Source of the DNA: Merdimonas faecis
Lineage (GTDB): Bacteria > Bacillota > Clostridia > Lachnospirales > Lachnospiraceae
Assembly (NCBI RefSeq): GCF_001754075.1
Contig: NZ_MIEH01000025.1
Span: 124,001 to 188,000 of the forward strand
DNA length: 64,000 bases
Direction of reading: 5' to 3'
Every line of letters begins with the position of its first letter. Position 1 is the stretch's first letter. Made by a program: the position numbers and the translations under genes. The notes below the pieces were generated by a model, which saw only the letters and a program-made list of their open reading frames with translations, was not told where the DNA came from and did no database searches. This document shows positions 41,828 to 50,432 of this stretch, piece by piece.

Positions 41828-42418
41828 GTGAAAGTAGAAAGTAAGAAACTGCAGGCGAAAGATTTGATCAATGTGGGTGTTTTTACAGCGATCTATTTTG
41901 TCATTTTCTTTGCAGGCATGATGCTGGGGTATATCCCGATCTTTATCCCGCTTCTTGGGCTGGTGTGCCCCATCCTATGCGGTATTCCCTTTATGCTGTA
42001 CTTAACAAAGGTCAAGAAGTTTGGTATGGTATCCCTGACCGGCATTATCCTTGGCTTGCTGAATTTAATCATGGGCAGCGGTGTGTTGGTTCTGATTTTT
42101 GGCATCATCTTTGGTGTCCTGGGCGATGTAATTTTGCGAGCCGGAAAATATCAAAGCTGGAAGTGTACGCTCCTTGGTAACGGGGTGTTTTCCCTTTGGA
42201 TCATGGGCTATGTGAGCCGGATGTTTTTGACCCGTGATACCTTCTTCGCTTCACTTGTAAGTAGCTATGGGCAGGAATATGTAGACACACTCATGTCCTA
42301 TACTCCTGGCTGGATGTATCCAGTTCTGTTTGTAGTCACCTTTATCGGTGGCATTTTGGGGGCGCTTCTTGGTAAAGCTGTATTGAAGAAGCATTTTGAA
42401 AAGGCGGGGATTGCCTGA
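41828..42418 (+). CDS. ECF transporter S component, MptD family (module 2)
   Basis: The 196-residue membrane protein (AKDLINVGVFTAIYFVIFFA, then CGIPFMLYLTKVKKFG) is homologous to the S component at 33449 and has the same helix pattern. It starts at GTG 41828 behind GGAGG. Clear divergence from the first copy, mainly in the loops, could mean a different substrate. Its stop overlaps the EcfT start (TGATG). Confidence 0.8.
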   Translation: MKVESKKLQAKDLINVGVFTAIYFVIFFAGMMLGYIPIFIPLLGLVCPILCGIPFMLYLTKVKKFGMVSLTGIILGLLNLIMGSGVLVLIFGIIFGVLGDVILRAGKYQSWKCTLLGNGVFSLWIMGYVSRMFLTRDTFFASLVSSYGQEYVDTLMSYTPGWMYPVLFVVTFIGGILGALLGKAVLKKHFEKAGIA

Positions 42419-43140
42419 TGGATGCGGCGGTTACAACGCTAAAATTTGAAAGCAAAGCTGTTATTCCCACCGATCCGAGGACAAAACTGTTTTTGACTGT
42501 TACAGTCAGCACCATTATGATTACCGGCGGCACTGGCGGGTTTATGAATTTTGTCCGTCCGTGTCTAATGGCTTGCCCCATCATTTTTTTACTTCTTTCA
42601 AGGAAATGGGTGGCCGCAGCCAGATTTGCAGTTACATACGCTATTTTGTTTGCGTTGGAATTAACGGTATTGCCGCTGCTCACTGGTACATGGAATTTTA
42701 TCCTGGGAGCCGCAGTCGGGATTTATACGCACATGCTTCCGGGATTTATTATGGGATATTATCTGGTAAGCACTACAACCGTTAGCGAATTTGTCGCAGC
42801 TATGGAGCGGATGCATGTTCCCGAGAAAATAGTAATCCCCGTGTCCGTGGTGTTTCGTTTCTTCCCGACGGTAAAAGAGGAATATGCGGCTATACGGGAT
42901 GCCATGAAGATGCGCGGCATCACTACTCTCCGCAGTCCCATGAAGATGCTGGAATACCGGGTGGTTCCTCTGATGATGTCGATTGCCAAAATCGGAGAAG
43001 AACTGTCTGCGGCGGCTCTCACGCGAGGGCTTGGAGCGCCGCAGAAACGGACAAATATTTGCAAAATTGGCTTTGGGCCTTTGGACATTTTCTTCTTCCT
43101 GCTGGCGATACCGTGTTGGGTCGGTTTCTTTATTTGTTAG
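42418..43140 (+). CDS. ECF transporter T component (module 2)
   Basis: The 240-residue protein has membrane helices and the coupling segment VPEKIVIPVSVVFRFFPTVK, then YAAIRDAMKMRG, then EELSAAALTRGLGAPQKRT. It corresponds to the protein at 34054 with a slightly longer N-terminus. It links the S component to the fused ATPase that starts 13 bp downstream. Confidence 0.8.
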   Translation: MDAAVTTLKFESKAVIPTDPRTKLFLTVTVSTIMITGGTGGFMNFVRPCLMACPIIFLLLSRKWVAAARFAVTYAILFALELTVLPLLTGTWNFILGAAVGIYTHMLPGFIMGYYLVSTTTVSEFVAAMERMHVPEKIVIPVSVVFRFFPTVKEEYAAIRDAMKMRGITTLRSPMKMLEYRVVPLMMSIAKIGEELSAAALTRGLGAPQKRTNICKIGFGPLDIFFFLLAIPCWVGFFIC

Positions 43141-43153
43141 GAGGAAGGAGTCT

Positions 43154-44617
43154 ATGATTGAACTTCGCAATATCAATTTTCGATATGCCGGGGGAACAGA
43201 TGCCGGTGGGCTTGTAAACATTGACTTAATCATCCCGGACGGGCAAGTTATCCTTTTGTGTGGGCAATCTGGCTGCGGAAAAACAACCCTGACCCGGTTG
43301 GTGAATGGGCTGATCCCGAATTATTATGAGGGCGAGTTAAGCGGCGAAGTCCTACTGGATGGCAAGAACATCAGCAGACTTCCACTTTATGAAACAGCGA
43401 AATATGTGGGGAGCGTTTTTCAAAATCCCCGCACGCAGTTTTTTACGGTGGACTCTACCAGCGAACTGGCCTTTGGATGTGAAAATCAGGGTTTGCCTGA
43501 AGAAGAAATCATTCAGCGGGTGAAATCGACTGCAGAGCAGTTTGATATGGACAATCTGCTGGGGAAAAATATTTTTTCTCTTTCCGGCGGAGAAAAGCAG
43601 AAAATTGCTTGTGCCTCTGTGTCGGCCAGTAATCCGCCCATCATCGTGCTGGACGAACCATCTTCTAATCTGGATATGTCAGCCACAAAAGATCTACGCC
43701 GGATGATCCAGATTTGGAAACAGCAGGGGAAAACAGTTATTATTGCGGAACATCGGCTCTATTATCTGAAAGAGTTGATAGACCGTGTTGTGTATCTAAA
43801 AGATGGGAAAATTGAAAAAGATTACTCGGCTCTGGATGCACTTAAACTGTCCGTGACGCAACAGGCAGAAATGGGGCTGCGGCCTTTTGACTTGGGCGCG
43901 TTCCCTGTGACAGCATATCCTGTTGCAAGCAGTGATTCTATCAAATGTGAGAACTTTCATTTTGCTTATACAAAGCAGAGGGATGCGCTGGATATTGACA
44001 GTCTTTCGCTGCCACAGGCGGGCATTATCGCAGTGATCGGTCATAACGGAGCTGGAAAATCCACCTTGGCCCGTTGCCTCTGCGGATTGGAGAAGCATTG
44101 CAAAGGCATTGTGAAAATAGATGAAAAACCGTATAATAGAAAGCAAAGGCTGTCCCTGTGCTATATGGTCATGCAGGATGTCAACCATCAGTTGTTTACG
44201 GAAAGCACAGAGGAAGAAATGCTCATTAGCATGGCGGAGCCAACTCCCGACAAGGCGGATGCGGTTCTTGACAGATTGGATTTGTTGCAGTTTAAGGAGC
44301 GACACCCGATGGCGCTCTCCGGCGGTCAGAAGCAGCGGGTGGCGATTGCCACCGCTCTTGTTTCCGAGCGTAAGATTTTAGTGCTGGATGAACCTACCAG
44401 CGGTCTGGATTTACAGCACATGAAAGAAGTGGCTGATGAACTTGTGACGATACAGAAAATGGGAAAGACATCTCTTGTCATCACCCATGATTATGAGCTG
44501 ATCGTCAGTTGCTGTACTCATATTCTGCATTTGGAGCATGGTATGGTACAGGAACAATATGCGTTAGATGCCGCAGGGCTTCAGCGCCTCCAAAAATTTT
44601 TCATAGATTCGAGGTGA
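43154..44617 (+). CDS. ECF transporter ATPase with two fused ATP-binding domains (module 2)
   Basis: The 487-residue protein has two ABC domains: Walker A GQSGCGKTT with signature LSGGEKQKIACASV, and GHNGAGKST with LSGGQKQRVAIATA. It corresponds to the protein at 34751. ATG 43154 follows GGAGGAAGGAG. An apparent in-frame extension upstream lies within the T gene and is not used. Confidence 0.8.
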   Translation: MIELRNINFRYAGGTDAGGLVNIDLIIPDGQVILLCGQSGCGKTTLTRLVNGLIPNYYEGELSGEVLLDGKNISRLPLYETAKYVGSVFQNPRTQFFTVDSTSELAFGCENQGLPEEEIIQRVKSTAEQFDMDNLLGKNIFSLSGGEKQKIACASVSASNPPIIVLDEPSSNLDMSATKDLRRMIQIWKQQGKTVIIAEHRLYYLKELIDRVVYLKDGKIEKDYSALDALKLSVTQQAEMGLRPFDLGAFPVTAYPVASSDSIKCENFHFAYTKQRDALDIDSLSLPQAGIIAVIGHNGAGKSTLARCLCGLEKHCKGIVKIDEKPYNRKQRLSLCYMVMQDVNHQLFTESTEEEMLISMAEPTPDKADAVLDRLDLLQFKERHPMALSGGQKQRVAIATALVSERKILVLDEPTSGLDLQHMKEVADELVTIQKMGKTSLVITHDYELIVSCCTHILHLEHGMVQEQYALDAAGLQRLQKFFIDSR

Positions 44618-44624
44618 TTTCGGT

Positions 44625-45581
44625 TTGAACAGAAGCGACCTTTTTTTCTCACAGCAAAATATGAAGTTGCTCTGCCGGGATGAATCCTGCTCAGTCTACC
44701 AAATGAAAAATGAAACAGGAGACGGAACTGCAACCTATTATGAAGTATATCCCGGAATAGGTGTCATGTATAATGATTTTCACATGGAGCACTGCCCGTC
44801 AAGGAAGTTTGAACAAAATACGCACACTTTTGCAATTCACCATTGCAGAGAAGGCCGCGTCGAGTGGGAAGTCAGCAATGGCGCTTATCTTTATCTTGCG
44901 TCCGGCGATATTATGTTGGACAGTTCTGCCACGGAAAACAACCATTGCAGCTTTCCTGTAAGCCATTACCACGGGATTACAGTTACGATTTCTGTCCCCG
45001 AAGCGGTAGAGGGTTTGGGTGATCTTCTGTCCCTGTTTTCCATTGACCTGGAGCAGATTGAACAGCAATTTGCCTTGAAAACACGCCCTTTCATCATGCA
45101 TGGAAACTCTGTCCCCGACCATGTAATCTCAGAACTGTACCAAGTGCCTGATAATATCCGTCTGGAATATCTCAGGGTAAAGATCCTGGAATTGTTGGTC
45201 ACGCTCAGGACGGTAGACCCTATAGTCTTAGGTGTGGAGCGTCCCTACTTTTATAAGACTCAGGTGGAGAAGGTCAAGGCTATCATGTCGTTTATGACAA
45301 ATGAGCCGGAGCGCCATTTCACGATGGAGGAACTTTCTGAAAAGTTTGATATTTCTACTTCTGCCCTAAAGCAGTGCTTTAAGGGCGTGTATGGCACCGC
45401 CATTTATACCTATATGCGGAATTATCGTATGGACCTGGCAGCTTCTCTTTTGACACAGACGGATGAACCGATTACGGTGATTGCCGGAAAAGTTGGTTAT
45501 ACGAACACCAGCAAGTTTTCTGAGGCGTTCAAGAAGGTAAAGGGAAAAACGCCGCTGGAATATCGAAAAATAAAAATCTAA
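44625..45581 (+). CDS. AraC-family activator (module 2)
   Basis: The 318-residue protein matches the AraC at 36160 in length and layout: MYNDFHMEHCPS in the sensor domain and FTMEELSEKFDISTSALKQC, then VIAGKVGYTNTSKFSEAFKK and KTPLEYRK in the DNA-binding domain. The start is taken as TTG 44625, which gives the same N-terminal length as the other copy and has GAGGTGA upstream. The next ATG (44661) would remove 12 residues. It probably activates the ABC pair behind it. Confidence 0.75.
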   Translation: MNRSDLFFSQQNMKLLCRDESCSVYQMKNETGDGTATYYEVYPGIGVMYNDFHMEHCPSRKFEQNTHTFAIHHCREGRVEWEVSNGAYLYLASGDIMLDSSATENNHCSFPVSHYHGITVTISVPEAVEGLGDLLSLFSIDLEQIEQQFALKTRPFIMHGNSVPDHVISELYQVPDNIRLEYLRVKILELLVTLRTVDPIVLGVERPYFYKTQVEKVKAIMSFMTNEPERHFTMEELSEKFDISTSALKQCFKGVYGTAIYTYMRNYRMDLAASLLTQTDEPITVIAGKVGYTNTSKFSEAFKKVKGKTPLEYRKIKI

Positions 45582-45636
45582 ACGGAGTAAAATCCGGCTG
45601 GGCAGAGTGGCGGGCAACATGAATATCTGCAATACT

Positions 45637-45674
45637 TAGAGAGTATCAAGTCGATTGATACTCTCTATTATTTT
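45637..45674 (+). terminator. Hairpin between araC and the ABC pair (module 2)
   Basis: TAGAGAGTATCAA (45637-45649) pairs perfectly with TTGATACTCTCTA (45655-45667) across a 5-nt loop, followed by TTATTTTGC. It lies 18 bp before the ribosome site of the ABC A gene. It occupies the position of the TTAG-type hairpins in modules 1 and 3 but has a different sequence. It may be a terminator or attenuator. Confidence 0.6.
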
Positions 45675-45692
45675 GCTTAAGGAGGAAAGGAA

Positions 45693-47459
45693 ATGAAGCA
45701 GAAAAGCTGGATTTCTATTGTGTTTTCCTTTGCTTCACAGTGCCGGGGCAAGATTGTCCTGTCCGTCTTATGTGCGATCATCAGTGTGGTTGCCGGACTG
45801 ATACCCTATTGGAGTGTTTACCAAATTATCACGCTCTTTATCGGCGGTTCACCTGTGATGGCAGAGGTTTGGAAATGGTGCTGGATCGGACTTGGCGCTT
45901 ATGCGATACGCTTCTTGCTCTATGGTATTTCAACGAGCCTGTCCCACATATCCGCCTATACCATTTTGGAGAATATTCGTTTGGCTCTTGCCCGGCGGCT
46001 GATGAAAGCGCCGCTGGGGACAGTCATCGGAGAGTCTGTGGGTAAACTGAAAAATGTATTGGTAGATCGGGTGGAAACGATTGAGCTGCCGCTGGCCCAC
46101 ATGATTCCAGAGTGTATCTCCAACCTGCTGCTCCCTGTGGCAGTCTTTGTTTATCTGGTTTGCATCGACTGGCGTATGGCGCTGGCGATGCTGGTCACAC
46201 TGCCTTTCGTTCTGATTGCTTTTGCTATGATGATGAAGAATTTTAACAAGCTCTATGCTGATTACATGGAGTCCAACAACTATGTGAACGGCGTGATCGT
46301 GGAGTATGTGGAGGGTATCGAAGTTATCAAGGCGTTCAATCAGTCCTCCAGTTCTTACGAAAAGTTCACCAAGGCGGTAGAGTCCTTCAAAGACTACACC
46401 CTCAAATGGTATCAAAATTCCTGGAAAGTGATGAACTTTGTTGCTGCTGTGCTACCGTCCACCTTTTTGGGAACGCTCCCGATTGGTATGTATCTCTACT
46501 GGAACGGTAGCCTTACGCCGCAGGACCTTGCAATGTGCCTGATCCTCTCGCTGGGTATTGTAGGCCCGCTGATGAACTTTACTACTTACATCAATGAGAC
46601 GAAGGCGATTGAATACGCCGTCCACGACGTGGACGAGTTGCTCCATGCGGAGGAACTGCCTGATACTGGAAAACCAGTGGAGGTGCCGTCCAAAGACATT
46701 CAACTTCAGGATGTTTCGTTCTCTTATGATAAAGAGAGCGGTAAACAGGTGCTTTCCCATATCAATCTGAAAATCCCGGAGGGAAAGTTTACGGCGCTTG
46801 TCGGCCCGTCCGGTGGAGGCAAGTCCACCGTTGCCCGCTTGATTGCCCGCTTTTGGGATGTGAACGATGGAAAAATCACCATTGGCGGTGTGGACATTCG
46901 CAGTATGCCGCTGGCCCAACTTGCCGATATTGTCAGTTTTGTTACACAGGATAACTTCCTGTTTAACTGCTCCATCAAGGAAAATATCCGGCTGGGAAAC
47001 CCTGATGCTACGGACGAAGAAGTATATGCGGCAGCAAAAGCCGCCTGCTGTGATGAATTTATACAGAAATTGGACAATGGCTATGACACGATGGCCGGAG
47101 ATGCGGGAAACCGGCTTTCAGGTGGCGAGAAACAGCGCATCTCCATTGCCCGCATGATTTTGAAAAATGCCCCTATCGTGATTTTGGACGAGGCAACTGC
47201 GTTCACCGATCAGGAGAACGAAGAAAAAATTCAGCAGTCCATTGCTGCTTTGACAAAAGGGAAAACTTTGCTTGTCATCGCCCATCGTCTGTCCACCATC
47301 AAAAATGCTGATCAGATTATCGTCCTGCAAAATGGACAGGTTGAGAATATGGGCACGCATCAGCAACTTTTAGATAGCGACTCTCTCTATCGGGATATGT
47401 GGGAGGCGCATATCGGAGCGCAGAACTGGTCTGCCGGTTCCGGGAAAGGAGGTAACTGA
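45693..47459 (+). CDS. ABC transporter half-protein A, IrtAB/YbtPQ-like (module 2)
   Basis: The 588-residue protein matches the A partner at 37247 in layout: six helices, Walker A GPSGGGKST, LIARFWDV, signature LSGGEKQRISIARM, Walker B IVILDEATAFTDQENE and the tail AHIGAQNWSAGSGK. AAGGAGG precedes the ATG. The B gene starts one base after its stop. The heterodimer probably imports a metallophore. Confidence 0.8.
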   Translation: MKQKSWISIVFSFASQCRGKIVLSVLCAIISVVAGLIPYWSVYQIITLFIGGSPVMAEVWKWCWIGLGAYAIRFLLYGISTSLSHISAYTILENIRLALARRLMKAPLGTVIGESVGKLKNVLVDRVETIELPLAHMIPECISNLLLPVAVFVYLVCIDWRMALAMLVTLPFVLIAFAMMMKNFNKLYADYMESNNYVNGVIVEYVEGIEVIKAFNQSSSSYEKFTKAVESFKDYTLKWYQNSWKVMNFVAAVLPSTFLGTLPIGMYLYWNGSLTPQDLAMCLILSLGIVGPLMNFTTYINETKAIEYAVHDVDELLHAEELPDTGKPVEVPSKDIQLQDVSFSYDKESGKQVLSHINLKIPEGKFTALVGPSGGGKSTVARLIARFWDVNDGKITIGGVDIRSMPLAQLADIVSFVTQDNFLFNCSIKENIRLGNPDATDEEVYAAAKAACCDEFIQKLDNGYDTMAGDAGNRLSGGEKQRISIARMILKNAPIVILDEATAFTDQENEEKIQQSIAALTKGKTLLVIAHRLSTIKNADQIIVLQNGQVENMGTHQQLLDSDSLYRDMWEAHIGAQNWSAGSGKGGN

Positions 47460-47460
47460 T

Positions 47461-49242
47461 ATGTTTCGGATTGTAAATCGACTAATCCAATGGACAGGAA
47501 AATATAAACGGCGTATTTACATCGGGTTTATCTACGCTTTCATTCACAGCATTTTTACCGCAATCCCTATTATGCTGGCTGCGAATGGATTAAGTGCTGT
47601 TCTGGATGACTGGGGTGGCGTCAAGCCATTGGAGGGCCGGGACATCTGGATCATGCTGGGGGCCATGATTTTAGCTGTACTGGGTCGATACCTGTTCTCT
47701 TATCTCCGAGCCATCACGCAGGAAAGTGTCGGTTATGAAGCAACCGCTGACGAGAGAATCCGGCTGGGAGATATTTTGAAACGGGTGTCGCTGGGTTTTT
47801 TCAACAAGAACAATATCGGTGAGTTGTCGGCGGCCGCAACAACCGATCTCTCGTTCATGGAAATGTATGCCATGAACATGGTAAACACCGTGGTCAACGG
47901 CTATATCACAGTTATCGTCTTGATACTGTTCCTTGCATTTTATAGTCCTATGGCGGGAGGAATTGCTCTGGCTGGCGTCCTTCTGTCTGCCCTGTTTCTT
48001 CATCTGCTGGAGGCGCGCAGCCACCAAAACGCGCCTATCCATCAAAAGGCGCAGGACGATATGGTGGAAAGTTCCATCGAGTATCTGCGGGGGATGCAGG
48101 TGGTGAAAGCCTTTAAGCAGGAAGGCGTGTCTATTGCCGGTATCCACAAAGCATACAACGACAGCAAGAAAATCAACATCAAAATTGAAGTGGAATATAT
48201 GCCCTTCAACTGCCTGCACCTGTTTTCGCTGAAAGCCGCCTCCATTGCCATTGTAGCTGTGGCTGCTTGGCTGACCTATAACGGCAGTATGGAACTTCCT
48301 ACCATGCTTATGCTGGATATGTTTTCCTTTATGATTTTCGGAAGTGTTGAGGCCATGAACAACGCCGCCCATGTATTGGAGGTCATTGATGCTACGCTGG
48401 ATAAACTGGACGGCATTGAACACGCCGACATTATAGACAAAGACGGGAAAGATATTTCTTTGCAGAACACAGACATTGCTTTCCGTGATGTGACATTCTC
48501 CTACGATAAAGTTCCTGTTTTGCGGAATATCAGCTTTTCCATCCCCCAGGGCAGCACTACGGCCATTGTAGGGCCATCTGGCAGCGGCAAGACCACGATT
48601 TGCAACCTGATTGCCCGTTTCTATGATGTGGACAGCGGCAAGGTCACAGTAGGCGGTGAGGATGTGCGGAACATGACCTGTGACAGTTTGCTCCGCAATA
48701 TCTCGATGGTCTTTCAAAAGGTCTACCTATTCCACGATACCATTGAAAAAAACATCCGTTTCGGCAATCCAAGTGCAACGAAGGAAGAAATTATAGAAGC
48801 TGCGAAAAAGGCCCGGTGCCACGACTTCATTATGGCTCTTCCCGATGGATATGAAACGGTGATCGGTGAGGGAGGCTCTACGCTGTCTGGCGGAGAAAAA
48901 CAGCGCATTTCTATTGCCCGCGCCATTTTGAAAAATGCCAACATTGTCATTCTTGATGAGGCAACAGCAAGTATTGACCCCGAAAATGAGCATCTGATCC
49001 AGCAGGCAATCAGTGAATTGACCATTGGAAAAACGGTGATTGTCATCGCCCACCGTCTGGCAACGATTGAACATGCGGATCAGATTTTAGTGGTGGATAA
49101 AGGCCAGGTTGTTCAGAAAGGAACACATCAGCAGCTTGTTCAACAGGAAGGACTTTATCGCCGTTTCATTATGATCCGTGAGCAGGCAGAGGGCTGGAGC
49201 ATTAGATTGGATGTTCTTCCAGAAGATGTAATAGTGGAATAA
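47461..49242 (+). CDS. ABC transporter half-protein B, IrtAB/YbtPQ-like (module 2)
   Basis: The 593-residue partner has six helices, Walker A GPSGSGKTT, LIARFYDV, signature LSGGEKQRISIARA, Walker B IVILDEATASIDPENE and REQAEGWSI near the C-terminus. It corresponds to the protein at 39021. Unlike module 1, no DtxR gene follows; the third AraC unit starts 110 bp later. Confidence 0.8.
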   Translation: MFRIVNRLIQWTGKYKRRIYIGFIYAFIHSIFTAIPIMLAANGLSAVLDDWGGVKPLEGRDIWIMLGAMILAVLGRYLFSYLRAITQESVGYEATADERIRLGDILKRVSLGFFNKNNIGELSAAATTDLSFMEMYAMNMVNTVVNGYITVIVLILFLAFYSPMAGGIALAGVLLSALFLHLLEARSHQNAPIHQKAQDDMVESSIEYLRGMQVVKAFKQEGVSIAGIHKAYNDSKKINIKIEVEYMPFNCLHLFSLKAASIAIVAVAAWLTYNGSMELPTMLMLDMFSFMIFGSVEAMNNAAHVLEVIDATLDKLDGIEHADIIDKDGKDISLQNTDIAFRDVTFSYDKVPVLRNISFSIPQGSTTAIVGPSGSGKTTICNLIARFYDVDSGKVTVGGEDVRNMTCDSLLRNISMVFQKVYLFHDTIEKNIRFGNPSATKEEIIEAAKKARCHDFIMALPDGYETVIGEGGSTLSGGEKQRISIARAILKNANIVILDEATASIDPENEHLIQQAISELTIGKTVIVIAHRLATIEHADQILVVDKGQVVQKGTHQQLVQQEGLYRRFIMIREQAEGWSIRLDVLPEDVIVE

Positions 49243-49318
49243 TTAATTATAAGACTGTAATTTTAGCGCAGGTGCTGTGTTTTATTGTCTGGTCGATGGG
49301 CATATGATATACTGTTTT

Positions 49319-49336
49319 GGTAAGTTTATACTAACA
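49319..49336 (+). promoter_or_regulatory. TTAG-like box ahead of the third araC gene
   Basis: GGTAAG-TTTATA-CTAACA (49319-49336) has the same 6-bp spacer as the other boxes and one mismatch in the left half. It lies directly before the AAGGAG ribosome site of the AraC gene. Confidence 0.45.
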
Positions 49337-49353
49337 TAAGGAGAACTCTCTGA

Positions 49354-50307
49354 ATGAACTATCATTTTAACCAGGAATGGTATGGAGAACGGGCCAGAAT
49401 TGTCGAGCAGACAGAAGACTTCCTTGTAGTTGACTACGGATGCAAGGGATGCGGCATTATTACAAATTATTTTCTTTTTGATGGTATCCAGCTTTGCTTT
49501 CTGGACTTTGATACGGCTGAAGTCATGTCTTCTCAGAAATTTAATCCTGATATTATTCAAATCACCTATTGTAAGGAAGGACGGTATGAGTGCGAGTTCG
49601 CTAACCACACAGTATCTTATTTGCCGGCGGAATTTTTTGGAGTCGCCGGCACGCAGTATCTGCCGGTTTCTTTTTCATTCCCTCTGCGGAGATGCCTTGC
49701 AGTAAGTCTCGTGATCGACAAGCAGGCGCTGTCAGCATCTACAGGAAACATGATGTCAGAAATTCCAATTGAGATTAACAAAATCGGGGAGACACTGGGG
49801 ATAGAAAAGAAATGGTACGTGAGTCCAGCACCGGTGAAACTCCAGCATCTGTTTTCAGAAATATATGAGGCAAAAGGGCGGGAGAGTGCAGGATACTTCA
49901 AGATAAAAGCAGTTGAGCTGCTCTATCATATTGATCAGCTGACACAGGTGAATGGCTGTGACTTTAAGTATTTTGACAGAGGACAGATCCAGGCTGTAAA
50001 GGAGATACGAAATTATCTGGCAGGACATCTTGATGAGAGAATTTCGCTGGAACAGCTGGCAAAAGAGGCACATTTAAGTCTGCCGGTGTTTTATGATATT
50101 TTTGCGCATATTTATGGCAATACACCATACGCATATCTGAAAAGATATAAAATGAATCTTGCGGCAAATATGCTTCTGAATGAAGATCGAAAAATCGGAG
50201 ATATTGCTTTAGAGCTGGGATACAGTAACGCCAGCAAGTTCGCAAAGGCATTTCAGTCTGTCTATGGGATTCTTCCAAAGGATTACCGAAACAGAAATAA
50301 AAAGTAG
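49354..50307 (+). CDS. AraC-family activator (unit 3)
   Basis: The 317-residue protein has a sensor domain (GIITNYFLFDGIQLCFLDFD, then YLPAEFFGVAGTQYLPVSFS) and a C-terminal AraC domain (ISLEQLAKEAHLSLPVFYDI, then KIGDIALELGYSNASKFAKA, then FQSVYGILPKDYRN). It is more distant from the two module AraCs than they are from each other. It starts a unit that has the ABC pair but no ECF genes. Confidence 0.8.
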   Translation: MNYHFNQEWYGERARIVEQTEDFLVVDYGCKGCGIITNYFLFDGIQLCFLDFDTAEVMSSQKFNPDIIQITYCKEGRYECEFANHTVSYLPAEFFGVAGTQYLPVSFSFPLRRCLAVSLVIDKQALSASTGNMMSEIPIEINKIGETLGIEKKWYVSPAPVKLQHLFSEIYEAKGRESAGYFKIKAVELLYHIDQLTQVNGCDFKYFDRGQIQAVKEIRNYLAGHLDERISLEQLAKEAHLSLPVFYDIFAHIYGNTPYAYLKRYKMNLAANMLLNEDRKIGDIALELGYSNASKFAKAFQSVYGILPKDYRNRNKK

Positions 50308-50371
50308 GAACGGGCTATTTTAGCTTTCGATATGAAGGAACAGAGTAGAAGCGGCGGTGCGAAAACGGTAA

Positions 50372-50411
50372 AATAATCGCGTGGTTAGAAAAAACTAACC
50401 ATGCGATTATT
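50372..50411 (+). promoter_or_regulatory. Long hairpin with TTAG-N6-CTAA core between araC and the ABC pair (unit 3)
   Basis: AATAATCGCGTGGTTAG and CTAACCATGCGATTATT (50372-50388, 50395-50411) pair at 16 of 17 positions around AAAAAA. The centre is GGTTAG-N6-CTAACC (50383-50400), the same box as elsewhere. It ends 6 bp before the AGGAGG of the ABC A gene. There is no clean T-run. Confidence 0.65.
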
Positions 50412-50432
50412 ATTATCAGGAGGTTTCGCGCT

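Larger units (their letters stand above)
32720..49242 (+). repeat. Tandem duplication of an eight-kilobase Rrf2-ECF-AraC-ABC module
   Basis: Unit 1 (32720-40769) and unit 2 (41081-49242) carry the same seven genes in the same order and strand. Starts are offset by 8361 (Rrf2), 8379 (ECF S), 8364 (EcfT), 8403 (EcfA), 8465 (AraC), 8446 (ABC A) and 8440 (ABC B). The DtxR tail plus Rrf2 segment is nearly identical at DNA level. The transporter genes have diverged much more, so the duplication is old or the end segments were homogenised later. The intact DtxR gene marks the boundary. Confidence 0.85.

Noticed and set aside
47671-48717. Long minus-strand reading frame of 348 codons antisense to the ABC B gene
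   Set aside because: It is a shadow of the strongly conserved plus-strand transporter; it has no ribosome site and no recognisable family.
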